Assembly (NCBI GenBank): GCA_020845495.1
Contig: JADLFM010000058.1
Location: 1-6,202 of the forward strand
Direction of reading: 5' to 3'
DNA length: 6,202 nucleotides
DNA from: Chloroflexota bacterium
Lineage (GTDB): Bacteria; Chloroflexota; UBA6077; JACCZL01
Shown: positions 1-6,202 of the stretch, piece after piece
How positions within the stretch are numbered: position 1 is the first letter of the stretch
Layout of the letters: each line of letters begins with the position of its first letter
Notes under the pieces: generated by a model
Seen by the model: the letters and a program-made list of their open reading frames with translations, nothing else
The model's database searches: none
Told to the model about the DNA's origin: nothing
Position numbers and translations under genes: made by a program

Positions 1-917
1 CGCACCGTGTCCAGGAACTCGTCGTAGTGCCCCTGCCCTTCATGGTCCAGGGCAAGCATGCGGTAGGGCGTCGCCGACAGAATGAGGACGCCGGGACGCC
101 TCTCGAAGAGACGCGCCGCGATGGATCTGCGGCTGGTCGCCTCCTCGATCACTTCCCGGAACCGCTGGACCTCATCGAGAATGACGAGGTGAGGCTGTAG
201 ATCGTCGAGGAGAACGCACTGCGCGGCGCTGCGAAGCATCCCGACGATCAGGTTCCGGCGCCTCCGGCTTCCTGCATCGGTCGGCTTGAACTGGTCGACC
301 TCGCCGCGCAGGACTTCGGAAAGCACGAGCGTCGCACCGTCGACCGCGATCGGCTTTCTCCACTCCTCGGCGATCCTCTGCTGGAGCCCGGGGCGGAGCT
401 TGCGATTGAACTCCAGCCGCAGGACGGCGAATTTCGTGGCCGCCTTCCAGCGCTCTTCACCGGCGCCGCATCGGAAGTACTCCCGCCACTTACCCTTCCG
501 GATGTCCTGCCGGAGAACGCGGTGAACCAGGAATAGCAGCAGCTGCCGCTCCCACGCCAATCCGGTGCCCTCGGACAGCGACGTGCCGGGAGTGAATGAA
601 TAGAGCTGAAGGTTGTCGCTGGCTTTGGTGCTCCACGCTAGTTGGGTGATCCTTCGCAGCGACGGCTGCGCGTTCGGCGCAAGCTTCGTTCGGTTTTGGT
701 CGGCGATCTCGGTGTTCGAACATAAGTACACCACGACCAGCTCTCGGCCCCGCCGGCGCCGCAAGAGTTCGTCGATCACGCCGCGCGCGACGACGGTCTT
801 GCCCAGCCCGACTTCGTCGGCGAGAAGAAATCGACGCGATCCGCCGGCGTTCGTCAAACGCTCGCAGATCGTCTCGACCGCGGCGCGTTGAAACTCGGCG
901 AGTTCGAGACTAGACAC
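1..917 (-). CDS. SNF2-like superfamily 2 DNA/RNA helicase, N-terminal part (3' end outside window)
   Basis: This is the first 305 residues of a predicted ATP-driven nucleic-acid translocase of the SNF2/DEAD-DEAH type. In this numbering a Q-motif-like EFQRAAVETI lies at residues 8-17, the Walker A motif LADEVGLGKT at 32-41 (the ADExGLGKT form is typical of SNF2 proteins), a hydrophobic motif Ia strand VVVYL at 61-65, the Walker B motif ILDEVQ with D248 and E249, and motif III LSATPYR at 280-286. Only the first RecA-like lobe is visible; the second lobe with motifs IV-VI should lie beyond base 1. About 200 residues separate Walker A from Walker B, longer than in compact SNF2 proteins, with an Arg/Trp-rich stretch between. 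I chose GTG at 917 because GAGGA at 930-926 sits 8 bases upstream; GTG at 923 would be too close to it. The start overlaps the PLD gene stop by 8 bases, which points to translational coupling. Inference: it is the motor subunit working with the PLD-like and DUF6361-like proteins. The helicase assignment is firm; the exact subfamily is not. Confidence 0.9.
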   Translation of the reverse strand, partial: MSSLELAEFQRAAVETICERLTNAGGSRRFLLADEVGLGKTVVARGVIDELLRRRRGRELVVVYLCSNTEIADQNRTKLAPNAQPSLRRITQLAWSTKASDNLQLYSFTPGTSLSEGTGLAWERQLLLFLVHRVLRQDIRKGKWREYFRCGAGEERWKAATKFAVLRLEFNRKLRPGLQQRIAEEWRKPIAVDGATLVLSEVLRGEVDQFKPTDAGSRRRRNLIVGMLRSAAQCVLLDDLQPHLVILDEVQRFREVIEEATSRRSIAARLFERRPGVLILSATPYRMLALDHEGQGHYDEFLDTV

Positions 918-2700
918 CGGCACCTTCCTCTTCGAGCGATTTACGGAACACCGCCCAGAACTCGCGGAACGTGCTCATGTTGGATGCGTCCCCACACGCG
1001 GCCAAGACGGCCTCGACCTCGTGGATGCGGCTCGGGTCCGCCGTGCACGCTTCGAGGATTCTCTCGATCGTCGCTCGTCTCAGCAGAGGATCGCCCGCCT
1101 GCCAGACCCCCGACTGTCCCCCGCGCGCGGCCCGCGATATCCCGCCGGGCAGGCCCGCCAGCACGTCCAACAACAGGCTGCGAGCGTCGACTCCCTCGAG
1201 AAGGCGGGCGTTCACGGCGTTATCCCGTTCATCCGCCTCCAGTGCTCCGAGGTTCAGCTCGAACTGCACGACGAACGGGAGCTCGACGTCCACGTGGTGC
1301 TCGATCCAGACCACGACGTAGGCGAAAGCCGCGACGTCCTCGAGCTCGATTCCCTGGAAGGCTGCGCCTGGACCGTAAACGAGCCGGTAGTCCGCGCGTG
1401 CCGACCGATCTCGCTGCAGGAGCGGCACGATCTCAGCGCACATGCCCGCCGGCCACTTCTGCTCGCCGGCGGAGGACGGCGCGAGGAGGCGCAGGGTCTT
1501 CTTCGCAGAGTCGTACTCGCCGCGAATCTGGTCCGCGCGCAGGAGGCGCTTGAAGTGTTCGAGGCGCTTGGCCGTCTCCCGCTCAGGGTCGGCAGCCACA
1601 GTCTGGCGGACGTACCTATCGATCCATGGGTGCAGCTGGTCCTTGGCAGGTGCGACGAAGGCCTTCACAACCGCATCGATGCCGAGGCCGGGTCTGAGCG
1701 ACACCATCGCCTCGCAGTTGACGTTCGGACCGCAGCCCCAGCCTGGACCCGTTGCGTTCGCCGAACCGATCAAGGTCTCGCTGATGCCCTCGGACTCCCA
1801 AGCCAGCAGCTTGGCGTGAAGTTCCAGTGATGGCACCTCTTCGTCGGCCTCGGCGGAGACCACAAAAACCCGGGCGTTCGCCAGGCGCTCGTGAGTGTCG
1901 TCGGAGAGTTGATCGAGTTCGTCCTGGGTGCTGACGAGCGTCAGTGCGTCGGTCCGCTCGCACAGACGCTTGAGAAAGTCCGTGCGCAGGAATGGCGAAA
2001 TCAGGAGGGCGCGCGAGATGGTCCGCGGCAACCGGTTGACGAGCACGCGGTCGCCAGGCCATTGCCAATCGAATCTCAGGCCCTGCGCCGCTTCCCGAGG
2101 CACTACGAACTCGACGTACTTGAGCTCCTCGATCAGCTTCCACAAAGCCTTGGGGAGATCACGGGAGGCCGCCACTTTCCGGCAGAAGGCGGCGACATCC
2201 GCGCCGAACTTCTGCGTGCCGGTTCGTCGCGTCCCTTCGAACAGTGCGCCAAGCTCCCAGCAACCGGAATCCGTCACGTTCCTGCTTGCCGTCAGCAAAC
2301 GATAGATCGGCTCCACGCTATGCCGTTCGGGCCGGGCCACCGGATCGAAACGCAACGCCCAGACCTTGGGATGGAAAGCGCCGCCGTCCATCGCCTTCGG
2401 CCGGAGTATTCGGTCGTAGAGAGCAAAGAGCCGGTTCGTCGTCGCCGGCGGGTGAAGACTCCCGCCGTTCACGAAGACCCGCAGCCGAGATCTCAGCCTC
2501 GCCACCGACGTCAGGACTGCGGGGGCATTGTTCAAGGGCTCTTCCACGTCGGCCCCGACGAATGCCAGGAGCACGGCGGTGAAGAGCTCGAGGTCCAGGC
2601 TGAAGGTCGTGCCGATGCACGCGCCGAGCACGAATCCAGGCGGCGGGCGCAGCGCATCCGTGAATGCACTTCGCTGGCGAGTGACGTCGAGAACGCTCAC
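910..2700 (-). CDS. Phospholipase D-like domain protein, predicted nuclease
   Basis: This complete gene of 596 aa encodes a PLD-superfamily protein, probably acting on nucleic acid rather than lipid. Two half-sites are visible. The first has H110-P-K112 followed by S139-R-N141 and E149. The second has H295-A-K297 followed by G312-S313-A-N315 and, in the NxE position, N328-C-E330. These fit the HxK...(G)S.N...E pattern of PLD nucleases. The Asp of the classical HxKxxxxD motif is replaced by Arg at the first site and Glu (E302) at the second. The C-terminal part, from about residue 340, has no fold I recognise. There is no signal peptide or membrane segment, so it is probably cytoplasmic. The reading frame stays open upstream to about 3234, but that part overlaps the DUF6361-like gene out of frame, so I reject it. 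I place the start at GTG 2700, which forms a GTGA overlap with the upstream stop and has GGAG at 2712-2709, 8 bases upstream. Related PLD proteins occur beside SNF2 helicases in defence operons such as DISARM (DrmC). Family is confident; role is inferred. Confidence 0.88.
   Translation of the reverse strand: MSVLDVTRQRSAFTDALRPPPGFVLGACIGTTFSLDLELFTAVLLAFVGADVEEPLNNAPAVLTSVARLRSRLRVFVNGGSLHPPATTNRLFALYDRILRPKAMDGGAFHPKVWALRFDPVARPERHSVEPIYRLLTASRNVTDSGCWELGALFEGTRRTGTQKFGADVAAFCRKVAASRDLPKALWKLIEELKYVEFVVPREAAQGLRFDWQWPGDRVLVNRLPRTISRALLISPFLRTDFLKRLCERTDALTLVSTQDELDQLSDDTHERLANARVFVVSAEADEEVPSLELHAKLLAWESEGISETLIGSANATGPGWGCGPNVNCEAMVSLRPGLGIDAVVKAFVAPAKDQLHPWIDRYVRQTVAADPERETAKRLEHFKRLLRADQIRGEYDSAKKTLRLLAPSSAGEQKWPAGMCAEIVPLLQRDRSARADYRLVYGPGAAFQGIELEDVAAFAYVVVWIEHHVDVELPFVVQFELNLGALEADERDNAVNARLLEGVDARSLLLDVLAGLPGGISRAARGGQSGVWQAGDPLLRRATIERILEACTADPSRIHEVEAVLAACGDASNMSTFREFWAVFRKSLEEEGAGV
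926..930 (-). promoter_or_regulatory. Ribosome binding site that decides the helicase start
   Basis: On the minus strand GAGGA lies inside the last codons of the PLD gene, 8 bases before GTG 917 and only 2 bases before the alternative GTG 923. The spacing favours 917 as the helicase start and implies re-initiation at the 8-base overlap with the PLD stop codon at 912-910. Confidence 0.55.
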
Positions 2701-3923
2701 TGGCCGCGCTCCATGCCGACGAGGATCTCGAAAACGAAGCGGGACCCGATGCCGTGTCGGTAGTCGAACTGGTAGACGCCGACGCCGACCCGATCGGGCT
2801 TCCACTGTCTTAGGTGCTTCTCGTACTTGAGCCGCGCCTTCGCCGGCTTGACCCGTCGCTCTCGCTCTCGGATCAGAGTCCTGGCCTTCTCGTCGCGCAG
2901 CAATGCTTCGGCCGACGAGGCCGCGACGCAGCGCTCGAGCCAGCAATCGATAAACCAGCGATCGCCTCGGTTGCCGGAGCGCAGTGCGGAGGCAACCGTC
3001 GGGACCGTAACAAGCTCGCTCGTGCGCCACTGGTTCAAAGGCTCTCTGGCCGCGGTCCACCAGTCCTCGAAGATGGGGGCCACGACGTCGGCCGCCTTCT
3101 CGATCCCCAGCTTGTCGCGCGCCTCTATCAGCAGGGCGTAATACTGCAGAGTGGCTCCTCGAACCAAGAGACTCAAACTTCTGGCGTGCCCCACCCAAAC
3201 CGCGAGGCCCTTGGGCAGCTTCGGGCACTCCCAAGGCCAGTCGATGCCGACGAGGCGATGCTGGAGCATGTGCGACAGCAGCGATTCGGGGAATTGCGAC
3301 GTGAACCGCATGTGGAGGTCCGAGGCTTCCGCCCTAGTGAGCTCGAAGGTTGCGCCTGGCCTTATCCGGCCGTCCGAATCCAGGAAACTTGCCGGCGGGA
3401 GGTCATCTGCCCAGAACCGCACGCCCTCCGGCCCCTGCGGCGTCTTGTCGTCGTCCTGATATCCGCGGCGGCTGCGCCGGATGTCGTCGAACTGCTCCTG
3501 ATACGCGCTTTCGGAGAGATTCGACGTGAAGATCCCGAGTTTCTTGAGCCCACTCCAATAGATCAGCGATGGGAACTGCCTCAGGTTGATGCCGGCGTCC
3601 CGACCGATGACGCCGACCGCCTCCGTTTCGGAGAGGACGTCCCTCAGCTCGTCCTGCCGTTGCCGGGACAGATGGGGAACCTGGCTCGCACGTACCCCTT
3701 CGCGCTCGAGCGACCGATAGATGCCGGCGATGAAGTAGAAATATCGCGCAGACCGCATCAGGGTGGTTGTCGCCGGATGCAGCAGGTCGGAGAACCGTCC
3801 CAGAAGAGCGAGGAACCCGAGCTCGTCGATGACGCCTTCTTCCTGAAGGGATCGAATGAAGTCGCGCGCTCGCGCGAGATCGTCCGTGCGGAAGTCCAGC
3901 CACGTCACCGCGTCGTGCCTCAC
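2697..3923 (-). CDS. DUF6361-like protein of unknown function
   Basis: This complete gene of 408 aa resembles the DUF6361 family as I remember it; no molecular function is established for that family. Features matching my recollection are the N-terminal VTWLDF (residues 6-11), ELG at 34-36, the SDLLHPATTT segment at 45-54 followed by ARYFYFIAGIYR at 59-70, IYWSGLKKLGIF at 121-132, a central LTRAEASDLHMRF at 196-208 followed by SLLSHML at 214-220, and a C-terminal FDYRHGIGSRFVFEI at 386-400. The region at about 343-378 is rich in Arg and Lys (LIRERERRVKPAKARLK and following) and could contact nucleic acid or a partner; that is inference. I see no ATPase, nuclease or membrane motif. The start is GTG at 3923, with a purine-rich GGGGAGG at 3935-3929 just upstream. 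The gene ends inside a 4-base overlap with the PLD gene, so it is the first gene of a tightly coupled DUF6361-PLD-helicase set. It may be a sensor, scaffold or specificity subunit. The family call is from memory and needs a profile search. Confidence 0.82.
   Translation of the reverse strand: MRHDAVTWLDFRTDDLARARDFIRSLQEEGVIDELGFLALLGRFSDLLHPATTTLMRSARYFYFIAGIYRSLEREGVRASQVPHLSRQRQDELRDVLSETEAVGVIGRDAGINLRQFPSLIYWSGLKKLGIFTSNLSESAYQEQFDDIRRSRRGYQDDDKTPQGPEGVRFWADDLPPASFLDSDGRIRPGATFELTRAEASDLHMRFTSQFPESLLSHMLQHRLVGIDWPWECPKLPKGLAVWVGHARSLSLLVRGATLQYYALLIEARDKLGIEKAADVVAPIFEDWWTAAREPLNQWRTSELVTVPTVASALRSGNRGDRWFIDCWLERCVAASSAEALLRDEKARTLIRERERRVKPAKARLKYEKHLRQWKPDRVGVGVYQFDYRHGIGSRFVFEILVGMERGQ
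2709..2712 (-). promoter_or_regulatory. Ribosome binding site that decides the PLD start
   Basis: On the minus strand GGAG sits in the last codons of the DUF6361-like gene, 8 bases before GTG 2700. Together with the GTGA stop/start overlap at 2700-2697 it supports this start over the longer open frame that runs upstream. Confidence 0.55.
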
Positions 3924-3999
3924 GGTCGCCTCCCCACCGCTGGGCGCCGCTCCGTGATTGGGGTCGCCCTGGGCTCTCGCCGATGAGATGGCCTGCCGC
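3924..3999 (-). other. Short intergenic gap between AddA-like gene and the three-gene set
   Basis: This 76-base gap is the only non-coding stretch in the window. It holds the ribosome binding site of the gene at 3923. I see no hairpin followed by a T run, so no Rho-independent terminator, and no convincing -35/-10 pair. Transcription may therefore run on from the AddA-like gene, but a promoter of unfamiliar type in the gap or within the end of that gene cannot be excluded. Confidence 0.6.
3929..3935 (-). promoter_or_regulatory. Ribosome binding site of the DUF6361-like gene
   Basis: On the minus strand GGGGAGG (core GGAGG at 3933-3929) ends 5 bases before the GTG at 3923. It is close to the Shine-Dalgarno consensus and supports this start. 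It is the best-formed such site in the window, which suggests this gene is loaded with ribosomes independently rather than only by coupling to the AddA-like gene upstream. Confidence 0.7.
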
Positions 4000-6202
4000 T
4001 CAAAGCTCGCTCGCCGTCACCTGGATCGCGCCAGCTCCGACGGGCAGGACGATCCATGCCTCCGCGACGGAACGCCCCGTAGCACGCACGAGGGCATCCG
4101 CGTAGACGGACAGTTGCCCGCCGTGCTCCTGGGCAACCTGATCCCATCGATCCCGCGGCGCCGGATTTGCCTTGTGATCGAGAAGCACCCAGCCAGTCTT
4201 CGTCTCCAGGAGGAGATCGATGCGGCCGTGCATGACCTGCTCACTGGGAAGAATCGACTCGATGGGTATCTCGGCATAGCGCTTGCAGTCCGGCCAGCGC
4301 GCGGAGATCCACGCATCCAATGCCGCGATCTGTCGAACCAGTGCGGACGGTTCGAGTGCGCCCGCGAGTCCGAAACCGCCGAGGATGCGCGCTGCCCGGG
4401 GCTCGTCGAAGGGCACGCTCGGATCGGTGAACGCCGTCGCGATGCAGGCGTGGATCGCGTCGCCGAGAGCGGTCATGTCGATTCCCGCCGAGAGCGGGAT
4501 GCGATCGCCGATCGATGCGGAATCCGTGATCCTGCAAGCCCGGGCGTGGGTGGCCGAGGCAACCAAGGTCGCCGGCAGCCGCTCGGTGCGCGATTCGGCG
4601 CTACGGAACCAATGGAGCGGCGCATCGGGTTCGACCGCGACAGAGGGCGCGGCCGGCGCGTCGAAGCTGCGGAAGTCGCACGGGACGCGCGAACCATCGG
4701 GGAGAGACACCGCGTCGTCCGCGACGTCCTGCGCCAGCCACGGCGCATTCAGCGACCCGAGCCACTCGCACGCGCCTCGCTTGGCGGGGAACGCCAGGAC
4801 CACGCAGTCGCGTGCCCGTGTCGCGCTCACGTACAGGAGGCGCTTGGCCTCTTCGATCGCCTCCGCACGCAGGCGAGTTCCCTCCGCCGACTGGCCAATG
4901 GTGTCGGCGATGTCGACCTTCTTCTGGGCGCCGAACGGCCACGGCCAGTATCGGATCCACCGGTCCTTGAGCGGGGCGGCGACGTCGAGGCGTCCCTCGG
5001 ACCGCGCGCCGACCGACCAGATGCGGTCCTGGATGTCCTTCTCCAGGTCCAGCAGGACGACGATCGGCCACTCCAGTCCCTTGGCCGCGTGGTGCGTCAT
5101 GATCTTGACCGCATCGACGGGCGGTTGCGGGAGCATGTCCTGTTGGGCACCGGCCTGCTCGCCGAGCCAGATAATCAGGCCGGAAACCGTACCCGGCTCG
5201 CGCCGAGCAAGGCACGCGTCTTCGTAGGTCCTAGCGAGGCCGAGGAGAGCCTGCAGGTTCGCCAAGCGCACCTGGGCGACGAGTTCGTTGCGCCGCCAGC
5301 GCAGCACGCGGCCGGCGAGATCGCACTGGACGACGAGGAGCTCCATCGCGGCGTAGGGCGAGAGCAGCGGCGCCTGCTCTCGCAGCTTCCCAATGCGCGC
5401 GAGCAGCGGGTGACCGCCCTCGGTGCCGTCCCGCCACTGCGCGCTGTCGCCCCCGGCTTCGAGGTAGCGCAGGCGGTCCGCGAGCCAGGACTCGGGCTCC
5501 TCGCAGTCGGCCAGCGAAACGATCTCCGCGCTCGCCAGGGTGTCGCGCGGGTCGTTGAATCGACGCAGGCACGCGACCGCAAGGACGGCCTCGGGTGTGG
5601 AGAGGAGCCCGGACTGCTGCGTGGCCCATGGCACCGACGCGATGCGCAGGGCCTCCGCCACCGTCTGGACGCCCGCGTTGGTCTTGCACAACACCGCGAT
5701 GTCCCCGAAGTGAGCGGGTCGGGGGTTGCCGCTCGACGGGTCGACGACGCGATAGCCTGAAGCGACGAGAGCTTTGACGCCTTCAGCGAGTGCGGCAGCC
5801 CGCTCCGTCACGTTCCTACCGTTGAGCATCCAGTTCGCGAGTGCCGCGTCGGGGACCAGCTCTTTGCGGACGGGCGCCAGTTCCACCTCCTGGCGCGAGA
5901 GCCCGGGCGCAAACGCGTCGCCGAAAGCGCCGTTGACCAGTCGAACCAGGCCAGGCCGAGAACGCCGCGACTGGCCGAGCACCTCCTTCGTCCCGCCCAT
6001 CGCCGGAAGCTCGGCGAGCACCGCCTTCATGAGCTCGGCGTCGCTGCCCCTGAAACCGTAGATGGCCTGTTTCACGTCGCCGACCCACACGCTCTCGCGG
6101 GCAATGCGCGACAGGCGCACGAAGAGTTCGAGCTGGATGGGGCTCGTGTCCTGGAACTCGTCCACGAGAAGGAGATCGAGTTCCTCCGAGAGAGCCTCGA
6201 CG
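4000..6202 (-). CDS. AddA/RecB-like UvrD helicase with C-terminal PD-(D/E)XK nuclease domain (5' end outside window)
   Basis: The C-terminal 733 residues of a superfamily 1A helicase-nuclease are visible, starting just before motif II. Counting from the first visible residue, motif II (Walker B) LLVDEFQDTSP is at 11-21, motif III VGDVKQAIYGFRG at 40-52, a motif IV-like LGQSRRSRPGLVRLVN at 75-90, motif V THHAAKGLEWP at 369-379 and motif VI EAKRLLYVSATRAR at 451-464. The tail carries a RecB/AddA-type nuclease: GDAIHA with H584, E644 in AEIPIE, D662 in GRIDLLLE, D675-H-K677 in LLDHK, and QLSVY at 696-700. Such enzymes unwind and cut DNA from double-strand ends. AddA proteins are usually about 1,100-1,200 aa, so roughly 350-400 residues with Walker A should lie beyond 6202. 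The stop TGA is at 4002-4000. AddA normally pairs with AddB, which would have to lie outside the window. It could equally be a stand-alone or defence-associated helicase-nuclease, so I assign no gene symbol. The UvrD plus nuclease identity is firm. Confidence 0.92.
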   Translation of the reverse strand, partial: VEALSEELDLLLVDEFQDTSPIQLELFVRLSRIARESVWVGDVKQAIYGFRGSDAELMKAVLAELPAMGGTKEVLGQSRRSRPGLVRLVNGAFGDAFAPGLSRQEVELAPVRKELVPDAALANWMLNGRNVTERAAALAEGVKALVASGYRVVDPSSGNPRPAHFGDIAVLCKTNAGVQTVAEALRIASVPWATQQSGLLSTPEAVLAVACLRRFNDPRDTLASAEIVSLADCEEPESWLADRLRYLEAGGDSAQWRDGTEGGHPLLARIGKLREQAPLLSPYAAMELLVVQCDLAGRVLRWRRNELVAQVRLANLQALLGLARTYEDACLARREPGTVSGLIIWLGEQAGAQQDMLPQPPVDAVKIMTHHAAKGLEWPIVVLLDLEKDIQDRIWSVGARSEGRLDVAAPLKDRWIRYWPWPFGAQKKVDIADTIGQSAEGTRLRAEAIEEAKRLLYVSATRARDCVVLAFPAKRGACEWLGSLNAPWLAQDVADDAVSLPDGSRVPCDFRSFDAPAAPSVAVEPDAPLHWFRSAESRTERLPATLVASATHARACRITDSASIGDRIPLSAGIDMTALGDAIHACIATAFTDPSVPFDEPRAARILGGFGLAGALEPSALVRQIAALDAWISARWPDCKRYAEIPIESILPSEQVMHGRIDLLLETKTGWVLLDHKANPAPRDRWDQVAQEHGGQLSVYADALVRATGRSVAEAWIVLPVGAGAIQVTASEL

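Noticed and set aside
1021..2763. Two long plus-strand open frames (1021-1830 and 1891-2763) opposite the PLD gene
   Set aside because: They mirror the PLD coding frame, have no domain and no ribosome binding site I would trust.
2701..3234. Upstream in-frame extension of the PLD gene (178 extra codons)
   Set aside because: It overlaps the DUF6361-like gene out of frame, its translation is Arg/Gly-rich shadow sequence, and GTG at 2700 has the expected overlap and ribosome binding site.
1..3923. Standard DISARM system
   Set aside because: SNF2 helicase and PLD genes are shared with DISARM, but no DUF1998 protein (DrmB), DrmA or methyltransferase is in the window, and a DUF6361-like protein is not a DISARM core gene. 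Genes beyond the ends could change this.
2814..3986. Open frame of 390 codons on the plus strand opposite the DUF6361-like gene
   Set aside because: It is antisense to a better supported gene, low in complexity and rich in Arg, Pro and Glu, with no motif.
3924..3999. Rho-independent terminator or promoter in the gap
   Set aside because: I found only short imperfect GC palindromes of about 3 base pairs without a T run, and no good -35/-10 spacing.
3958..5760. Open frame of 600 codons on the plus strand opposite the AddA-like gene
   Set aside because: It is antisense to a gene with clear helicase and nuclease motifs. Long antisense open frames are common in GC-rich coding DNA, and the translation is Arg-rich with no recognisable domain.

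Overview
The window reads as GC-rich bacterial chromosomal DNA. It is almost fully coding, every real gene lies on the minus strand, and third codon positions are mostly G or C. I see no rRNA, tRNA, CRISPR array, insertion sequence or long repeat. The GC level and codon use fit many groups (myxobacteria-like, Acidobacteria, Gemmatimonadota, GC-rich Proteobacteria or Actinobacteria), and the sequence alone does not decide among them.

In transcription order (right to left) the layout is as follows. (1) 6202-4000 holds the C-terminal part of an AddA/RecB-like UvrD helicase with a PD-(D/E)XK nuclease domain; its start lies beyond the window. (2) 3999-3924 is a 76-base gap with a strong ribosome binding site and no clear terminator. 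(3) 3923-2697 is a complete DUF6361-like protein of 408 aa. (4) 2700-910 is a complete phospholipase D-like protein of 596 aa with two HxK...N half-sites, overlapping the previous gene by 4 bases. (5) 917-1 is the first 305 residues of an SNF2-like superfamily 2 helicase, overlapping the previous gene by 8 bases; its end lies beyond the window.

The last three genes are packed with overlapping stop and start codons, so they are almost certainly co-transcribed and probably translationally coupled. A DUF of unknown function, a PLD-type predicted nuclease and an SNF2-type translocase, next to a RecB/AddA-like helicase-nuclease, are typical parts of anti-phage defence or DNA-processing islands. 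My main inference is that DUF6361-PLD-SNF2 is one functional unit, plausibly a nucleic-acid-targeting defence system. From memory its architecture may match or be related to the described three-gene Azaca (ZacABC) system, which I cannot verify here. Whether the AddA-like gene belongs to that unit or is a housekeeping or separate repair gene is open.
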